Of a stretch of 51,381 bases of DNA, positions 14,943 to 23,666 are shown piece by piece (position 1 is the stretch's first letter; each line of letters starts with the position of its first letter). The translations under genes and the position numbers were made by a program. The stretch lies in contig DAHUYO010000017.1 of the NCBI GenBank assembly GCA_027315185.1, positions 1 through 51,381 on the forward strand. The letters are read 5' to 3'. This stretch comes from Acidobacteriota bacterium. Its GTDB lineage: Bacteria > Acidobacteriota > Terriglobia > Terriglobales > SCQP01. The notes beneath the pieces are model-generated. The model was not told where the DNA came from. It ran no database searches and saw only the letters and a program-made list of their open reading frames with translations.

Positions 14943-16306
14943 TGGCGCGGCGCGCACGGTGGTTCGACCTGGCGGCGGGGCTATTTTTGGCGCTGGCCCT
15001 GGCCACTGCCGCCGCGGCGCAGAATGCCGGTCCGACGGTGACCAACCCCACCACGTTGGCGCAGACGGTGAGCGTCGGCGGGCCGGTGCAGCTGGCGCCG
15101 GCGCAGTCGGTGGAGACGTTTCAGCAGATGACCCTGACCGCCGACACGGGCTATGAGACCAACGTCACCGGGCTGAGCAATGGCGGCAGCGACTGGCTGG
15201 AGACCCTGGCCGGCAACTTCGCGGCGGGACAAAACCGGGGGGCGCTGCATTGGGCCCTGGGCTATCAGCCCAGTTACACCGTATACCGCACCTTTCGCGG
15301 CTATGATCGCTTCGACCAGGCCGGGGCGCTGGACCTCAGCTGGCAGCTCAACCCGCATTGGTTTTTGCGCCTCTCTGAGCACGCCGCCTATGGGCGCTAT
15401 CTCGCCACTCCGCAGGCGGCGCAGGTCACCGGCTCGGTGGTGGCGCTGAACAACTTCGTGGCCACGCCGTTTGCCCGCCAGTTCAGCCAGCAGCCCACCG
15501 TGGCGTTGGACTACGTCGCCAGCTACCGCTGGGCGCTGCATCTCGGCGCCGGCTACCTGGAAAGCCGCTACTTCGGCCAAGCGCCCACCGCCGGTCCGGC
15601 GCTCAGCGACCTGCAAGGGGTGACGGGGACCGCGGGCCTCAGCTATCGGCTCAGCCGCCGCACGACCCTGGGCGGGGAACTGGACTATTCCAACATGCGG
15701 CTGGCGGGAGGCATCTCCCGCGTGCAGGTCGGCAGCGCGCTATTGCAGTTGACGCGGGTGCTGGGGCCGACCGCGCAGGTGACGCTGTTTGCGGGCCCGC
15801 AGGAGGCGGAACTGCGCGAGGACCTGAGCCGTTATTTGCCGGCCACCGTGCTGGCCAGCAACCCGGGGCTGGCGCGGATACATCAGAACAACCTGGGCTG
15901 GAGCGCCGGAGGCACGTTGGCTGTGCAAAGTTATCACACCGCCTGGAATTTGACCCTCGTGCGCCGCACCACCGACAGCGGCGGCCTGTTCGCCGGCGCC
16001 GTGGAGGCGGACCAGGCGACGCTAGGCGCGATGCGCCGGCTCGGCCGCGAATGGACCCTCAGTGGCAATGCCGGGTTTGAGCGCATCACCCCGCTGGGGC
16101 TGCCGGGCGGCAACAGCGCGCTATTCAGCTGGATCGCCGGCGCCCAAATGCGCCGCGGCCTCGGCCCGCACTGGGTCTTGACCGCGGGATATAACTACGT
16201 AGACGAGCATACGCAGGGAACCGTCCCCTTCGCCGCCGCGATCCTGGGGCGGCAAACGGTGGAGTTGGGCATCAGCTACCGCCTGGGGCGGGGCCCGGGA
16301 GGCTAG
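14942..16306 (+). CDS. Outer-membrane beta-barrel of the EPS locus
   Basis: A 454-residue exported protein: signal peptide MARRARWFDLAAGLFLALAL through TAAAAQ, then alternating aromatic/polar strands with repeated Tyr-rich patterns (LDYVASYRWALHLGAGYLES, LTAGYNYVDEHTQG) and a final strand QTVELGISYRLGRGPGG. This is the pattern of the beta-barrel proteins encoded next to the export lipoprotein in exosortase-type exopolysaccharide loci. The start shares one base with the previous stop (TGATG). It probably guides or anchors the polymer at the outer membrane; the specific role is inferred from position. Confidence 0.82.
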   Translation: MARRARWFDLAAGLFLALALATAAAAQNAGPTVTNPTTLAQTVSVGGPVQLAPAQSVETFQQMTLTADTGYETNVTGLSNGGSDWLETLAGNFAAGQNRGALHWALGYQPSYTVYRTFRGYDRFDQAGALDLSWQLNPHWFLRLSEHAAYGRYLATPQAAQVTGSVVALNNFVATPFARQFSQQPTVALDYVASYRWALHLGAGYLESRYFGQAPTAGPALSDLQGVTGTAGLSYRLSRRTTLGGELDYSNMRLAGGISRVQVGSALLQLTRVLGPTAQVTLFAGPQEAELREDLSRYLPATVLASNPGLARIHQNNLGWSAGGTLAVQSYHTAWNLTLVRRTTDSGGLFAGAVEADQATLGAMRRLGREWTLSGNAGFERITPLGLPGGNSALFSWIAGAQMRRGLGPHWVLTAGYNYVDEHTQGTVPFAAAILGRQTVELGISYRLGRGPGG

Positions 16307-16309
16307 GCC

Positions 16310-17860
16310 ATGGCTGCGCCGCCGCCGGCTTCGACCCTGGGATGGCGCGAGCTGGGCGCCCTGCTGCGCCGCCGCCGCTGGTGGATCGGCGGCAGCGCGG
16401 TGGCGGTTTGGGCCCTGGCCTTGGGAGTCGCCGCCTGGCTGCCGCCGCGCTATCGCAGCCAGGCCACGCTGCTGATTACCCCAGCGCAGGTGCCCAGCAG
16501 CGTGGTCGGTCCCGCGACCGGCAGCGATGACACCTTGCTCGAACAGGTCACGCAGCGGGTCTTGAGCCCGCCGCGCCTGGCGCGGCTGGCCGCGCGTTGG
16601 AACGTGTTTGCCCCGGGCACCAGCCGGGAACAGGCGGGAGAGCGGATGCGCCAGGCGGTGGAACTGAACTGGGTGACGGCGCCCGGCGAACGCCAGGGCA
16701 GCGCGCCGGCGGCCTTCACCATCGCCTTCAGCGCCCGCAGCCCGCGGCTGGCGCAGGCGGTGGACCAGCGCCTGAGCCAATGGTTCATCCAGACCAACCA
16801 GCATGCCCGCCAGGCGCAAGCCGCCGGGGCCGACCGCTTCCTACAATCCGCCCTGGCCGCCAGCCGCGCCCGGTTGCGGCAACGGCAGCAGGCGCTCCAG
16901 GCGTTTCGGGCGCAACATCCGGAACTGGACCCGGCGCAGGCGGCGGCCAGCGCGCAACAATTGACCCTGCTCGCGGGCCAGCTGAGCAGCGCGCAGCAGA
17001 TGCTGGACCAGGACCGGCAGGAACAGACCTACTTGGGCTCGCTCGAAGCCGAGTACCGCCAGATGCTGGACGTACCGCCGAACCACGGGGCGGCGCCAGC
17101 GGTGGCCACCGCACTGGATCAGCACATCGCCCAGTTGCAGGCGCGCTTGGCGGCGCTGCGGACACGCTATACCGATCGCTATCCGGAGGTGCAGCGACTG
17201 CAGGCGGAACTGGCCGCGGCGCAGCGGCAGCGCCGCCGCGGCGATGCCACCGCCGCCTCCCCGCAACAGGTGGCGGCGATGACGCCGCTGCTGCAACTGC
17301 AGAGCCAGGCGCAGGCCAACCAGCTGGCGATTCGCAACGAGCAACGCCACCTGGCGCGGCTACGCCGACAGATCGCCGCGGCGCAGGCGGAGGCCAATGC
17401 CGCTCCGGTGCAGAAACAGCAGCTGACGCAGCTGGAGCAGCAGGACCAGCAAGCGCAGGCCGACTACGACCATCTCACCGCGGAACAGCGGCAAGCCAAC
17501 CTGGCGGTGGCGCTGGACAACGGCCCGTCCGGAGCCCACTTCCGCCTGTTGGACCCGCCCACCCGCCCCCTCCGCCCGGCGTTTCCCAACCGGCTGCTGT
17601 TCAGTGGCCTGGGGCTGGCGCTGGGCGCCGCGCTGGGCGTGCTGCTGGCGCTGGCGCGGGACTGGAGCGATGACCGGCTGCACGGCGAGCGCGAGGCGCG
17701 CGCCTGGGCGGCGGCGCCGGTGCTCGGGGCGATCCCGGCGCTGGAGACACCGGCCGAGCGGCGTCAAGGCCGTCTGCGGGCGGTGGGGCAGTGGCTGCTG
17801 GCCAGCGCCCTGCTGTTGGTGGTGGCGGTGGGGAACGGCTGGCTGCTCTGGCATTCCTAG
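16310..17860 (+). CDS. Chain-length determinant / Wzz-GNVR protein
   Basis: A 516-residue inner-membrane polysaccharide co-polymerase. The first membrane segment is near residues 24-45 (WWIGGSAVAVWALALGVAAW); a long periplasmic region rich in Gln, Ala and Arg forms coiled coils (about 170-400), with the GNVR-like RTRYTDRYPEVQRLQAEL; a second membrane segment is near 424-446, and a third hydrophobic segment closes the protein (LLLVVAVGNGWLLW). This matches the exosortase-locus chain-length family. It controls polymer length and works with the ATPase/kinase genes just downstream. Only 3 nt separate it from the barrel gene. Confidence 0.9.
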   Translation: MAAPPPASTLGWRELGALLRRRRWWIGGSAVAVWALALGVAAWLPPRYRSQATLLITPAQVPSSVVGPATGSDDTLLEQVTQRVLSPPRLARLAARWNVFAPGTSREQAGERMRQAVELNWVTAPGERQGSAPAAFTIAFSARSPRLAQAVDQRLSQWFIQTNQHARQAQAAGADRFLQSALAASRARLRQRQQALQAFRAQHPELDPAQAAASAQQLTLLAGQLSSAQQMLDQDRQEQTYLGSLEAEYRQMLDVPPNHGAAPAVATALDQHIAQLQARLAALRTRYTDRYPEVQRLQAELAAAQRQRRRGDATAASPQQVAAMTPLLQLQSQAQANQLAIRNEQRHLARLRRQIAAAQAEANAAPVQKQQLTQLEQQDQQAQADYDHLTAEQRQANLAVALDNGPSGAHFRLLDPPTRPLRPAFPNRLLFSGLGLALGAALGVLLALARDWSDDRLHGEREARAWAAAPVLGAIPALETPAERRQGRLRAVGQWLLASALLLVVAVGNGWLLWHS

Positions 17861-17868
17861 GCGCGGGC

Positions 17869-18846
17869 ATGTACTGTGAGCACTTCCATCTCCGCCGCCG
17901 TCCGTTCGAGCTGAGCCCGGATCCCTATTTTCTGTATCCCACCCCGCGCCACAACGAAGCGCTCGCCAACCTCTACCACGCCGTCAGCGGGCGCCGCGGC
18001 TTCGTGGTGCTGACCGGCGAGGTGGGCACGGGAAAAACGCTGCTGTTGCGCTGCCTGTTCGATCTGTTGGACCGCAAACAGGTCGCGTTCGCCTATCTGT
18101 TCAATCCTCGCCTCACCGCCGATGATTTTCTCCACCACCTGCTGACGGATTTCGGCCTTCCCGCCGACTTGAACGGCAAGAGCGCCCGGCTGCGGGTGCT
18201 GAATCAGTTTCTTTTGGACCGGCACCGGCGGCAGCTCACCACCGCGCTGGTCGTGGACGAGGCGCAACACCTCAGCCCGGAGGTGCTGGAAGAGATCCGG
18301 CTCCTGACGAACCTGGAAACCACCTCGCAGAAGCTGTTGCAGATCGTCCTCGCGGGACAGCCCGAGCTCGAGGATCTCCTCGACTCCTCGGCGCTGCGCC
18401 AGCTGAAACAACGGGTGGCGCTGCGCTGCCGGCTGGCCGCCTTGAGCGAGCAAGAGACGGCTGGGTACATTGCCCGCCGCCTGGAGCGGGCGCAGGGTCC
18501 GAACGGGGCGCAAAACCTGTTTCCGCCTCCGGTGCTGGCGGCGATTTATCGCGCCAGCCGCGGGATTCCGCGGCTCATCAACACGCTCTGCGAAAATGCC
18601 TTGGTCACTGCCTATGCCCATCAGCTGACGGCAGTGTCCGAAAGCATCGTGGCCGAGGTGGTGGAGGATTTCCGCCTGCAAGAGACCGTCCCGCCGCCCA
18701 CGCGCGCCCCATTGCCGCCCGCGCAGGATGAGCGGCGGCAACTGTTGGCCACGTTGCTGCGTCTAGCGCGGCAACTGGACACCGACGCCCCGGCACCCGA
18801 GTTGGATTGGGAGCTGCGCTCGGCCGCCAAGGGAGAACCGGTATGA
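17869..18846 (+). CDS. AAA+ ATPase of exosortase-type EPS loci (ExeA/GspA-like)
   Basis: A 325-residue ATPase of the type found in PEP-CTERM/exosortase exopolysaccharide clusters. It begins MYCEHFHLRRRPFELSPDP, like ExeA-type proteins, has Walker A GEVGTGKT (about residue 50), Walker B LVVDEAQHLSPEVLEEIRLL, and sensor-2 region SRGIPRLINTLCENAL. The C-terminal 50 residues are variable and Pro-rich. It starts 8 nt after the chain-length gene and overlaps the kinase gene (ATGA). It probably energises assembly or export of the polysaccharide; the biochemical role of this family is not established. Confidence 0.88.
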   Translation: MYCEHFHLRRRPFELSPDPYFLYPTPRHNEALANLYHAVSGRRGFVVLTGEVGTGKTLLLRCLFDLLDRKQVAFAYLFNPRLTADDFLHHLLTDFGLPADLNGKSARLRVLNQFLLDRHRRQLTTALVVDEAQHLSPEVLEEIRLLTNLETTSQKLLQIVLAGQPELEDLLDSSALRQLKQRVALRCRLAALSEQETAGYIARRLERAQGPNGAQNLFPPPVLAAIYRASRGIPRLINTLCENALVTAYAHQLTAVSESIVAEVVEDFRLQETVPPPTRAPLPPAQDERRQLLATLLRLARQLDTDAPAPELDWELRSAAKGEPV

Positions 18847-19694
18847 GCCGCATTTTCGAGGCGCTGCAACGCGCGGAAGGTCAATCGGGCGAAGCCCACG
18901 CCGCCGCCGGCCCGAGCGCCTGGGCCGCCGCCCTCTCGGTCGCCAGCCCGGACCGGGCGCCGGAGACGGCTCCCGAGCCGGTCTTCCCCGCCTTCACGCC
19001 GCAGCCCGGGGCCGCGAGCCGGCTGGTCTGCTGGAACCAGTGGGAGGACAACGCGGCGGAAGCGTTCCGCCATTTGGCCGCGAAATTATTGCACTTGCGC
19101 GAACGCTGCCACCCCGAGCGCCGGCTGCAAACGGTGCTCTGCACCAGCAGCCTTCCGCGGGAGGGCAAAAGCCTCGTCGCCGCCAATCTCGCGCTGGCGC
19201 TGGCGCGCACCAGCGGGAATCGCACGTTGCTGCTGGACGGCGACCTGCGCCAGCCGGCGCAGGCGCAATTGTGGGGCGTGGAGGACGGCGCGGGGCTGGC
19301 GGATTGGATTCACCACGCCGACCCCTCCCCGGTCCCGACGCCTCCAGTGCGGCAGCTGGGCGAAACGTCGGCGCATTTGCTGCCGGCCGGCACCGTGGGC
19401 CGCGCCACCCAGCCGCTGGCGTTCCTAGAATCCCCGCGTGCCGCGCAGTTGCTGATGATGTTGAACAGTTGGTTCCCGTGGGTGATTATCGATGCCCCGC
19501 CCCTGCTGCCCGTCGCCGACGCCCACGCCTGGGCCCGCATGGCAGACGGCGTGCTGCTCGTCACCCGTGCTGGAGTCTCGCGCAAGGCGCAAGTACGAGA
19601 AGCGTTGCGCAGCTTGGATAGCCGCAACTTGTTGGGCCTCGTGGTGAATCAAAACCCGCAGTCGGCATTGGCCTATCCCCCGCCCCGTTCCTAG
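18843..19694 (+). CDS. BY-kinase-like P-loop protein (CpsD/CapB type)
   Basis: A 283-residue cytoplasmic ATPase. It starts MSRIFEALQRAE as in exosortase-locus kinases. The BY-kinase motifs are present: Walker A SLPREGKSLVAANLA, Walker A' LLLDGDLRQP and Walker B WVIIDAPPLLPVAD. The usual C-terminal tyrosine cluster is absent; only one Tyr (ALAYPPP) remains, so cycling by multi-tyrosine autophosphorylation is unlikely and the protein may act mainly as an ATP-dependent switch for the chain-length protein. The start overlaps the previous stop (ATGA). A gap of 125 bp follows. Confidence 0.88.
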   Translation: MSRIFEALQRAEGQSGEAHAAAGPSAWAAALSVASPDRAPETAPEPVFPAFTPQPGAASRLVCWNQWEDNAAEAFRHLAAKLLHLRERCHPERRLQTVLCTSSLPREGKSLVAANLALALARTSGNRTLLLDGDLRQPAQAQLWGVEDGAGLADWIHHADPSPVPTPPVRQLGETSAHLLPAGTVGRATQPLAFLESPRAAQLLMMLNSWFPWVIIDAPPLLPVADAHAWARMADGVLLVTRAGVSRKAQVREALRSLDSRNLLGLVVNQNPQSALAYPPPRS

Positions 19695-19819
19695 GCCGAG
19701 ATTGGGAGACGTGCGCGGGCCACCGATGGGGGCCGCCCATTCGCGGTCTAGCGGCGCCATTGGGCGTCATGCTACAAAGCCGTGGCATGGGCTCCCCGCA
19801 TCGCCATGCCGCCGTTGCC

Positions 19820-21190
19820 ATGCTGCGGTTGTGTCATGTCGGCGTCGCCCGCCGCACGGTGTTGCTGGCGCTGACGGAAGCGGGGCTGATTGCGGTTGCG
19901 CTCGCGGTGGCCGTGCGGCTGTCATCGGCCGGAACCGGCGCGGAGGGAACCGGAGCGGGGCTGTGGTTGCCGCTGCTCTCCGCGTTTCTCGGCGCGCTCT
20001 GTCTTTACTATTGCGATCTCTATGACTCGGCCGCCATGGCCAGCGGCTCCGAAGTCTCGGCGCGTCTGCTACAAGCGGTCGGTCTACTGTTCCTGGTAAC
20101 GGCGGGACTGAACGGCCTATTGCGCCCCAGCGAATGGACGCAAGGAGGAGCCTTGGTAGGCGTCGTGCTCGCCGGGGCCGTGCTGGCCATTTGGCGCGGC
20201 GTGTTTTGGCTGTGGAACCATTCCGACCGCCTGGCGCAGCCGACTCTCCTATTCGGGGGTGGCCCCCTGGCCATGCGCCTGGCAGCGGAAATTCAGCGCC
20301 GTCCCGAATTGGGACTGCACCTGGTCGGCTGTTTCTCGCCCGGCGCTCCGCCCGGCGCGGTTGATTCCGACGCCGGCAACCGCCTGCTGCAAATTACGCG
20401 CCGCGAGCGCGTTGCCCGCATCGTAATCACCATGGAGGAACGCCGCGGCCATTGGCCTGCCGAAGAGTTGCTATGCCTAAAGAACGACGGCGTGCGCATT
20501 GAAGACGGCACCGAGGCGTATGAGGCCATCACCGGCCGCATCGCCATCGACTCCCTGCGCTATAGCCAAATTCTGTTTGCCCGCGGGTTCACCGTCTCCG
20601 CCGCCATGCGCTGCTATAAGCGAGCTGCGTCCTTGTCGCTCGCCTGCTTGGCCCTGATCCTGGCGGCGCCGCTGATGTTGGCCGCCGCGATCGCGATCCG
20701 CCTGGACAGCCCGGGGCCGGTGATCTTCCGCCAGCGCCGCGTCGGATGGCGCGGACAGTTATTCACGCTTTATAAGTTCCGTTCCATGTACGTGGACGTG
20801 GACGCCAATGGGCAGCACCTCCCCGCCCGGCTCCGGGACCCTCGCATCACCCGCGTCGGGCGATGGCTGCGGCGCACGCGCTGGGACGAGCTGCCGCAAC
20901 TGTTCAACATTTTGCGCGGCGATATGCATTTCGTCGGCCCGCGACCGTTCGTACTCAACCAGGAACGGGAGCTGGAGGCCCAAATCCCCTTTTACCGCCA
21001 ACGCTGGGCGGTGCGCCCGGGAGCGACGGGTTGGGCCCAGGTCCATCGCGGGTATTGCGCCACGCTGGCGGACAACGAGGAAAAGCTCTCCTACGACCTG
21101 TTCTACATCAAGAATATGTCCTTCAGTCTGGACCTCCTGATCCTATTGCAGACCGTCAAAATATTGCTGCTTGGACGCGGTGGGCGCTGA
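19820..21190 (+). CDS. Initiating sugar transferase (polyprenyl-phosphate glycosyl-1-phosphate transferase)
   Basis: A 456-residue enzyme that transfers the first sugar-1-phosphate to undecaprenyl phosphate. The N-terminal half has four hydrophobic segments and a CoA-binding-like domain (LLFGGGPLAMRLAAEIQRRP). One more membrane segment follows, then the catalytic bacterial sugar transferase domain with RLDSPGPVIFRQRRVG, FTLYKFRSMYVD, RWLRRTRWDELPQLFNIL, FVGPRP and RPGATGWAQV. It resembles the EpsB_2 type of exosortase loci. The start ATG 19820 gives MLRLCHVGVARRTVLLAL, which fits the family N-terminus; ATG 19769 is an alternative and no start has a strong RBS. Confidence 0.9.
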   Translation: MLRLCHVGVARRTVLLALTEAGLIAVALAVAVRLSSAGTGAEGTGAGLWLPLLSAFLGALCLYYCDLYDSAAMASGSEVSARLLQAVGLLFLVTAGLNGLLRPSEWTQGGALVGVVLAGAVLAIWRGVFWLWNHSDRLAQPTLLFGGGPLAMRLAAEIQRRPELGLHLVGCFSPGAPPGAVDSDAGNRLLQITRRERVARIVITMEERRGHWPAEELLCLKNDGVRIEDGTEAYEAITGRIAIDSLRYSQILFARGFTVSAAMRCYKRAASLSLACLALILAAPLMLAAAIAIRLDSPGPVIFRQRRVGWRGQLFTLYKFRSMYVDVDANGQHLPARLRDPRITRVGRWLRRTRWDELPQLFNILRGDMHFVGPRPFVLNQERELEAQIPFYRQRWAVRPGATGWAQVHRGYCATLADNEEKLSYDLFYIKNMSFSLDLLILLQTVKILLLGRGGR

Positions 21191-21225
21191 ACCTGCCGCC
21201 GCTCCCGGGGGACCGCGTCACGCCC

Positions 21226-22410
21226 ATGCCATTCCTCGCCTTCATCTTTTGGTTCTGCCTGGCCTGGCTGACCTATGCATTCGCCCTCTATCCGCTGGCG
21301 CTATTTCTGGCCTCCGCCACTCGCCAACTCGCCGGCGATGTACGCCAAATTCGCCGTGGTGAACGGCGGCGCGTTCCCACCGATTGGCCGGGCGTAAGCC
21401 TCATTCTGGCAGCCCGCAATGAAGCCGCCACCCTGCCCGCCAAACTGGCGAACCTCGCCGCACTCGACTACCCGCGCGATCAACTTGAGTTCATCCTGGT
21501 CTCCGACGGCTCGGACGACGCCACGGCCGACGTACTCGCCACGTGGCGCGATCCCCGGGCCCGTCGCCTGGTTCTGCCGGTGCGGCGGGGGAAGGCTGCC
21601 GCCCTGACGGCTGCCGTGGCCTTGGCGCGATTTCCCGTGTTGTTGTTTTGCGACGCAGCGACGCTGCTGGAACCCGGCGCCGTCCGCCAATTGGCCGGTC
21701 ACTTCAGCGACGCTCGGGTCGGAGTCGTTTGTGGAGCGGTTCATTTCCGCGGCGGACGCGAATCGCGGCAAACGGAAGGGGTCTACTGGCGGTATGAGAT
21801 GGTGCTGCGTTTGCTGGAGGCGCGCCTGGGCGCCACGCTGACCCCCAGTGGCGCGCTGTATGCCATGCGCCGCGCCGCCTTTCGCCCGCTGCCGCCCGGC
21901 AGCCTGCTGGATGATTTACTCCTGCTGTGGTCCGCCCGGCGCCAGGGGTATGGCGTGGTGCTGGACATGGCCGCGCGGGGCGAGGATATCGCCGCGCCAT
22001 CCGTGCGCGGGGAGTTCTCCCGCCGCCTGCGCATCGCCGAGGGCAGCTTTCAGGCTCTGTCTTCATGCTGGGGATGCCGGATGGGAGCCGCCACCCGTTG
22101 GGCGTTTGTCTCCCACAAGCTGATGCGTTGGCTAGCGCCATGGCCCGCCGTTGGAATGGTGGTCAGCACCTGCCTGCTAGTGGTCGCGCATCCCGGCTAC
22201 CGTTTCGCCTTCGCCCTGGAGATGGCGGTGCTGCTCTGGGCGCTTGCAGGCGCCATTGCCCGGCGTTGGTTGGCGCGCGTTCCCGGCGGCCTGCTGGCGT
22301 ATTTCGGGCTGGCGATGAACCTCGCCTTGGCGCTCGGGTTATGCCGCTGGCTGGCGGGACGAATGGGCTGGTCGCGCCCTGGCATGCCGCATTGGGAAAG
22401 TGCACAATGA
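21226..22410 (+). CDS. Membrane glycosyltransferase, GT2 family
   Basis: A 394-residue processive-type glycosyltransferase. An N-terminal membrane helix (PFLAFIFWFCLAWLTYAFAL) precedes a GT-A domain: SLILAARNEAATLPAKLANL, FILVSDGSDDATADVL (metal-binding region), FCDAATLLEPGAV and DDLLLLWSARRQGYGVV. Three or more hydrophobic C-terminal segments follow. This is the architecture of membrane glycosyltransferases that extend lipid-linked glycans on the cytoplasmic face. The stop overlaps the next start (ATGA at 22407). Confidence 0.88.
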   Translation: MPFLAFIFWFCLAWLTYAFALYPLALFLASATRQLAGDVRQIRRGERRRVPTDWPGVSLILAARNEAATLPAKLANLAALDYPRDQLEFILVSDGSDDATADVLATWRDPRARRLVLPVRRGKAAALTAAVALARFPVLLFCDAATLLEPGAVRQLAGHFSDARVGVVCGAVHFRGGRESRQTEGVYWRYEMVLRLLEARLGATLTPSGALYAMRRAAFRPLPPGSLLDDLLLLWSARRQGYGVVLDMAARGEDIAAPSVRGEFSRRLRIAEGSFQALSSCWGCRMGAATRWAFVSHKLMRWLAPWPAVGMVVSTCLLVVAHPGYRFAFALEMAVLLWALAGAIARRWLARVPGGLLAYFGLAMNLALALGLCRWLAGRMGWSRPGMPHWESAQ

Positions 22411-23666
22411 AGCCCGCGGAAATCCACGCCCAATCCACTTCCTCCATCCGCCGGGTCTCGCGCGGCGCCGGTGGAACGCTGTTCGTCTTCGTATTGGTGG
22501 ACGCGCTGGGTTGGAACCTGCTGCCGCCCTCCGGCTTGCTTCCCGACCTTCTGCCCCATCAGCGTCCGCTGCGGTCCATTTTAGGGTTTAGCGCCGGCGC
22601 CATTCCCACGTTGCTGACCGGCCAACCGCCGCAGGTCCATGGTCATTGGAACTTGCTGGCCTACGATCCGCCCAACTCGCGTTTCGCATGGCTGCGCCAC
22701 TTTTCCTGGCTGCCCGCGTCCTGGCTCGGCAACCGCTATTCCCGCCGGCTGGTGCAACTCATCGGCCGTTGGTGCCTGGGCGCCGGCTCCAGTTTTGCGT
22801 GCGCCGTTCATCCCCGTTTGCTGCCCTTGCTGCGGTGGACCGAGGAGCGCAATTTCTACGCCCCGGGCGGCCTGGCGCCGGCCACGTCCGTTTTTGATGA
22901 ATGGAAGCAACACGGTCTGCCGTTCCGCATTTACTCCTACCGTGATGGCTGGCGCCACGTGCCGGACGAAGACCTCCTCGGCCGGGCCGAGCGCGACCTG
23001 CGGCGCGGCGTGGCGCGCGCCTATTTCGTCTACTTGTCCGGGCTGGATCATTTTCTCCATCTGCACCGCACCGAGCCGGAATTGGTGCGAGCGCGCGTGA
23101 ACCACCTGGCTGGGCAACTGCGCCGGCTCTTCACCGTGGCCCGGGAAGCGGATCCCGAAGCGGAACTGAGCGTAGCTTCCGATCACGGCATGGCTCCGGT
23201 CACGCGGCACTTCGACCTGGTGGCCGCGGTCGAGGCGCTCGGGTTCCGAATGCCGGAGGAGTATCTGGCCGTCTACGACTCTTCGATGGCGCGGTTTTGG
23301 TTTTTCTCCGCCGCCGCCCGACGGATGATCACCGCGCGCCTGCGCCAGCTGCCCTGCGGCCGCATTCTCGCCCCCGCCGAATTGGCGGCGGAAGGCGTCT
23401 TTTTCGCGGATCAGCGGTTCGGTGAAGTCGTCTTTCTCTTACATCCCGGCTGGCTCGCCGCCACCAGCGACTTCCATGGCCGCGGCTGGCATCCCACCGG
23501 AATGCACGGCTATGACCCCGCGGATGCCGACTCCTCGGCAGTGCTGCTCAGCAGCCACGCGCCACCGCCATCACTGACGACCATAACCGGTCTCCATGAC
23601 TGGCTTCGGCGTCCGATCCTCGCGGCGGCAGCGGTTGGCCCGCGATGCGCCGAGGTGGCGTCGTGA
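22407..23666 (+). CDS. Alkaline phosphatase superfamily / type I phosphodiesterase-like protein
   Basis: A 419-residue enzyme of the nucleotide pyrophosphatase/phosphodiesterase superfamily. Metal-ligand motifs appear in the expected order: VDALGWN (first Asp), FSAGAIPTLLTGQPP (nucleophile region; Ser rather than Thr is the likely nucleophile), HFLHLH near 210, SDHGMAP near 260 and GMHGYDP near the end. No signal peptide is evident, so the site of action is unclear. Coupled on both sides (ATGA and GTGA), it is an integral part of the locus and could add or remove phospho-substituents on the glycan or recycle lipid-linked intermediates; this is inference. Confidence 0.8.
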   Translation: MKPAEIHAQSTSSIRRVSRGAGGTLFVFVLVDALGWNLLPPSGLLPDLLPHQRPLRSILGFSAGAIPTLLTGQPPQVHGHWNLLAYDPPNSRFAWLRHFSWLPASWLGNRYSRRLVQLIGRWCLGAGSSFACAVHPRLLPLLRWTEERNFYAPGGLAPATSVFDEWKQHGLPFRIYSYRDGWRHVPDEDLLGRAERDLRRGVARAYFVYLSGLDHFLHLHRTEPELVRARVNHLAGQLRRLFTVAREADPEAELSVASDHGMAPVTRHFDLVAAVEALGFRMPEEYLAVYDSSMARFWFFSAAARRMITARLRQLPCGRILAPAELAAEGVFFADQRFGEVVFLLHPGWLAATSDFHGRGWHPTGMHGYDPADADSSAVLLSSHAPPPSLTTITGLHDWLRRPILAAAAVGPRCAEVAS

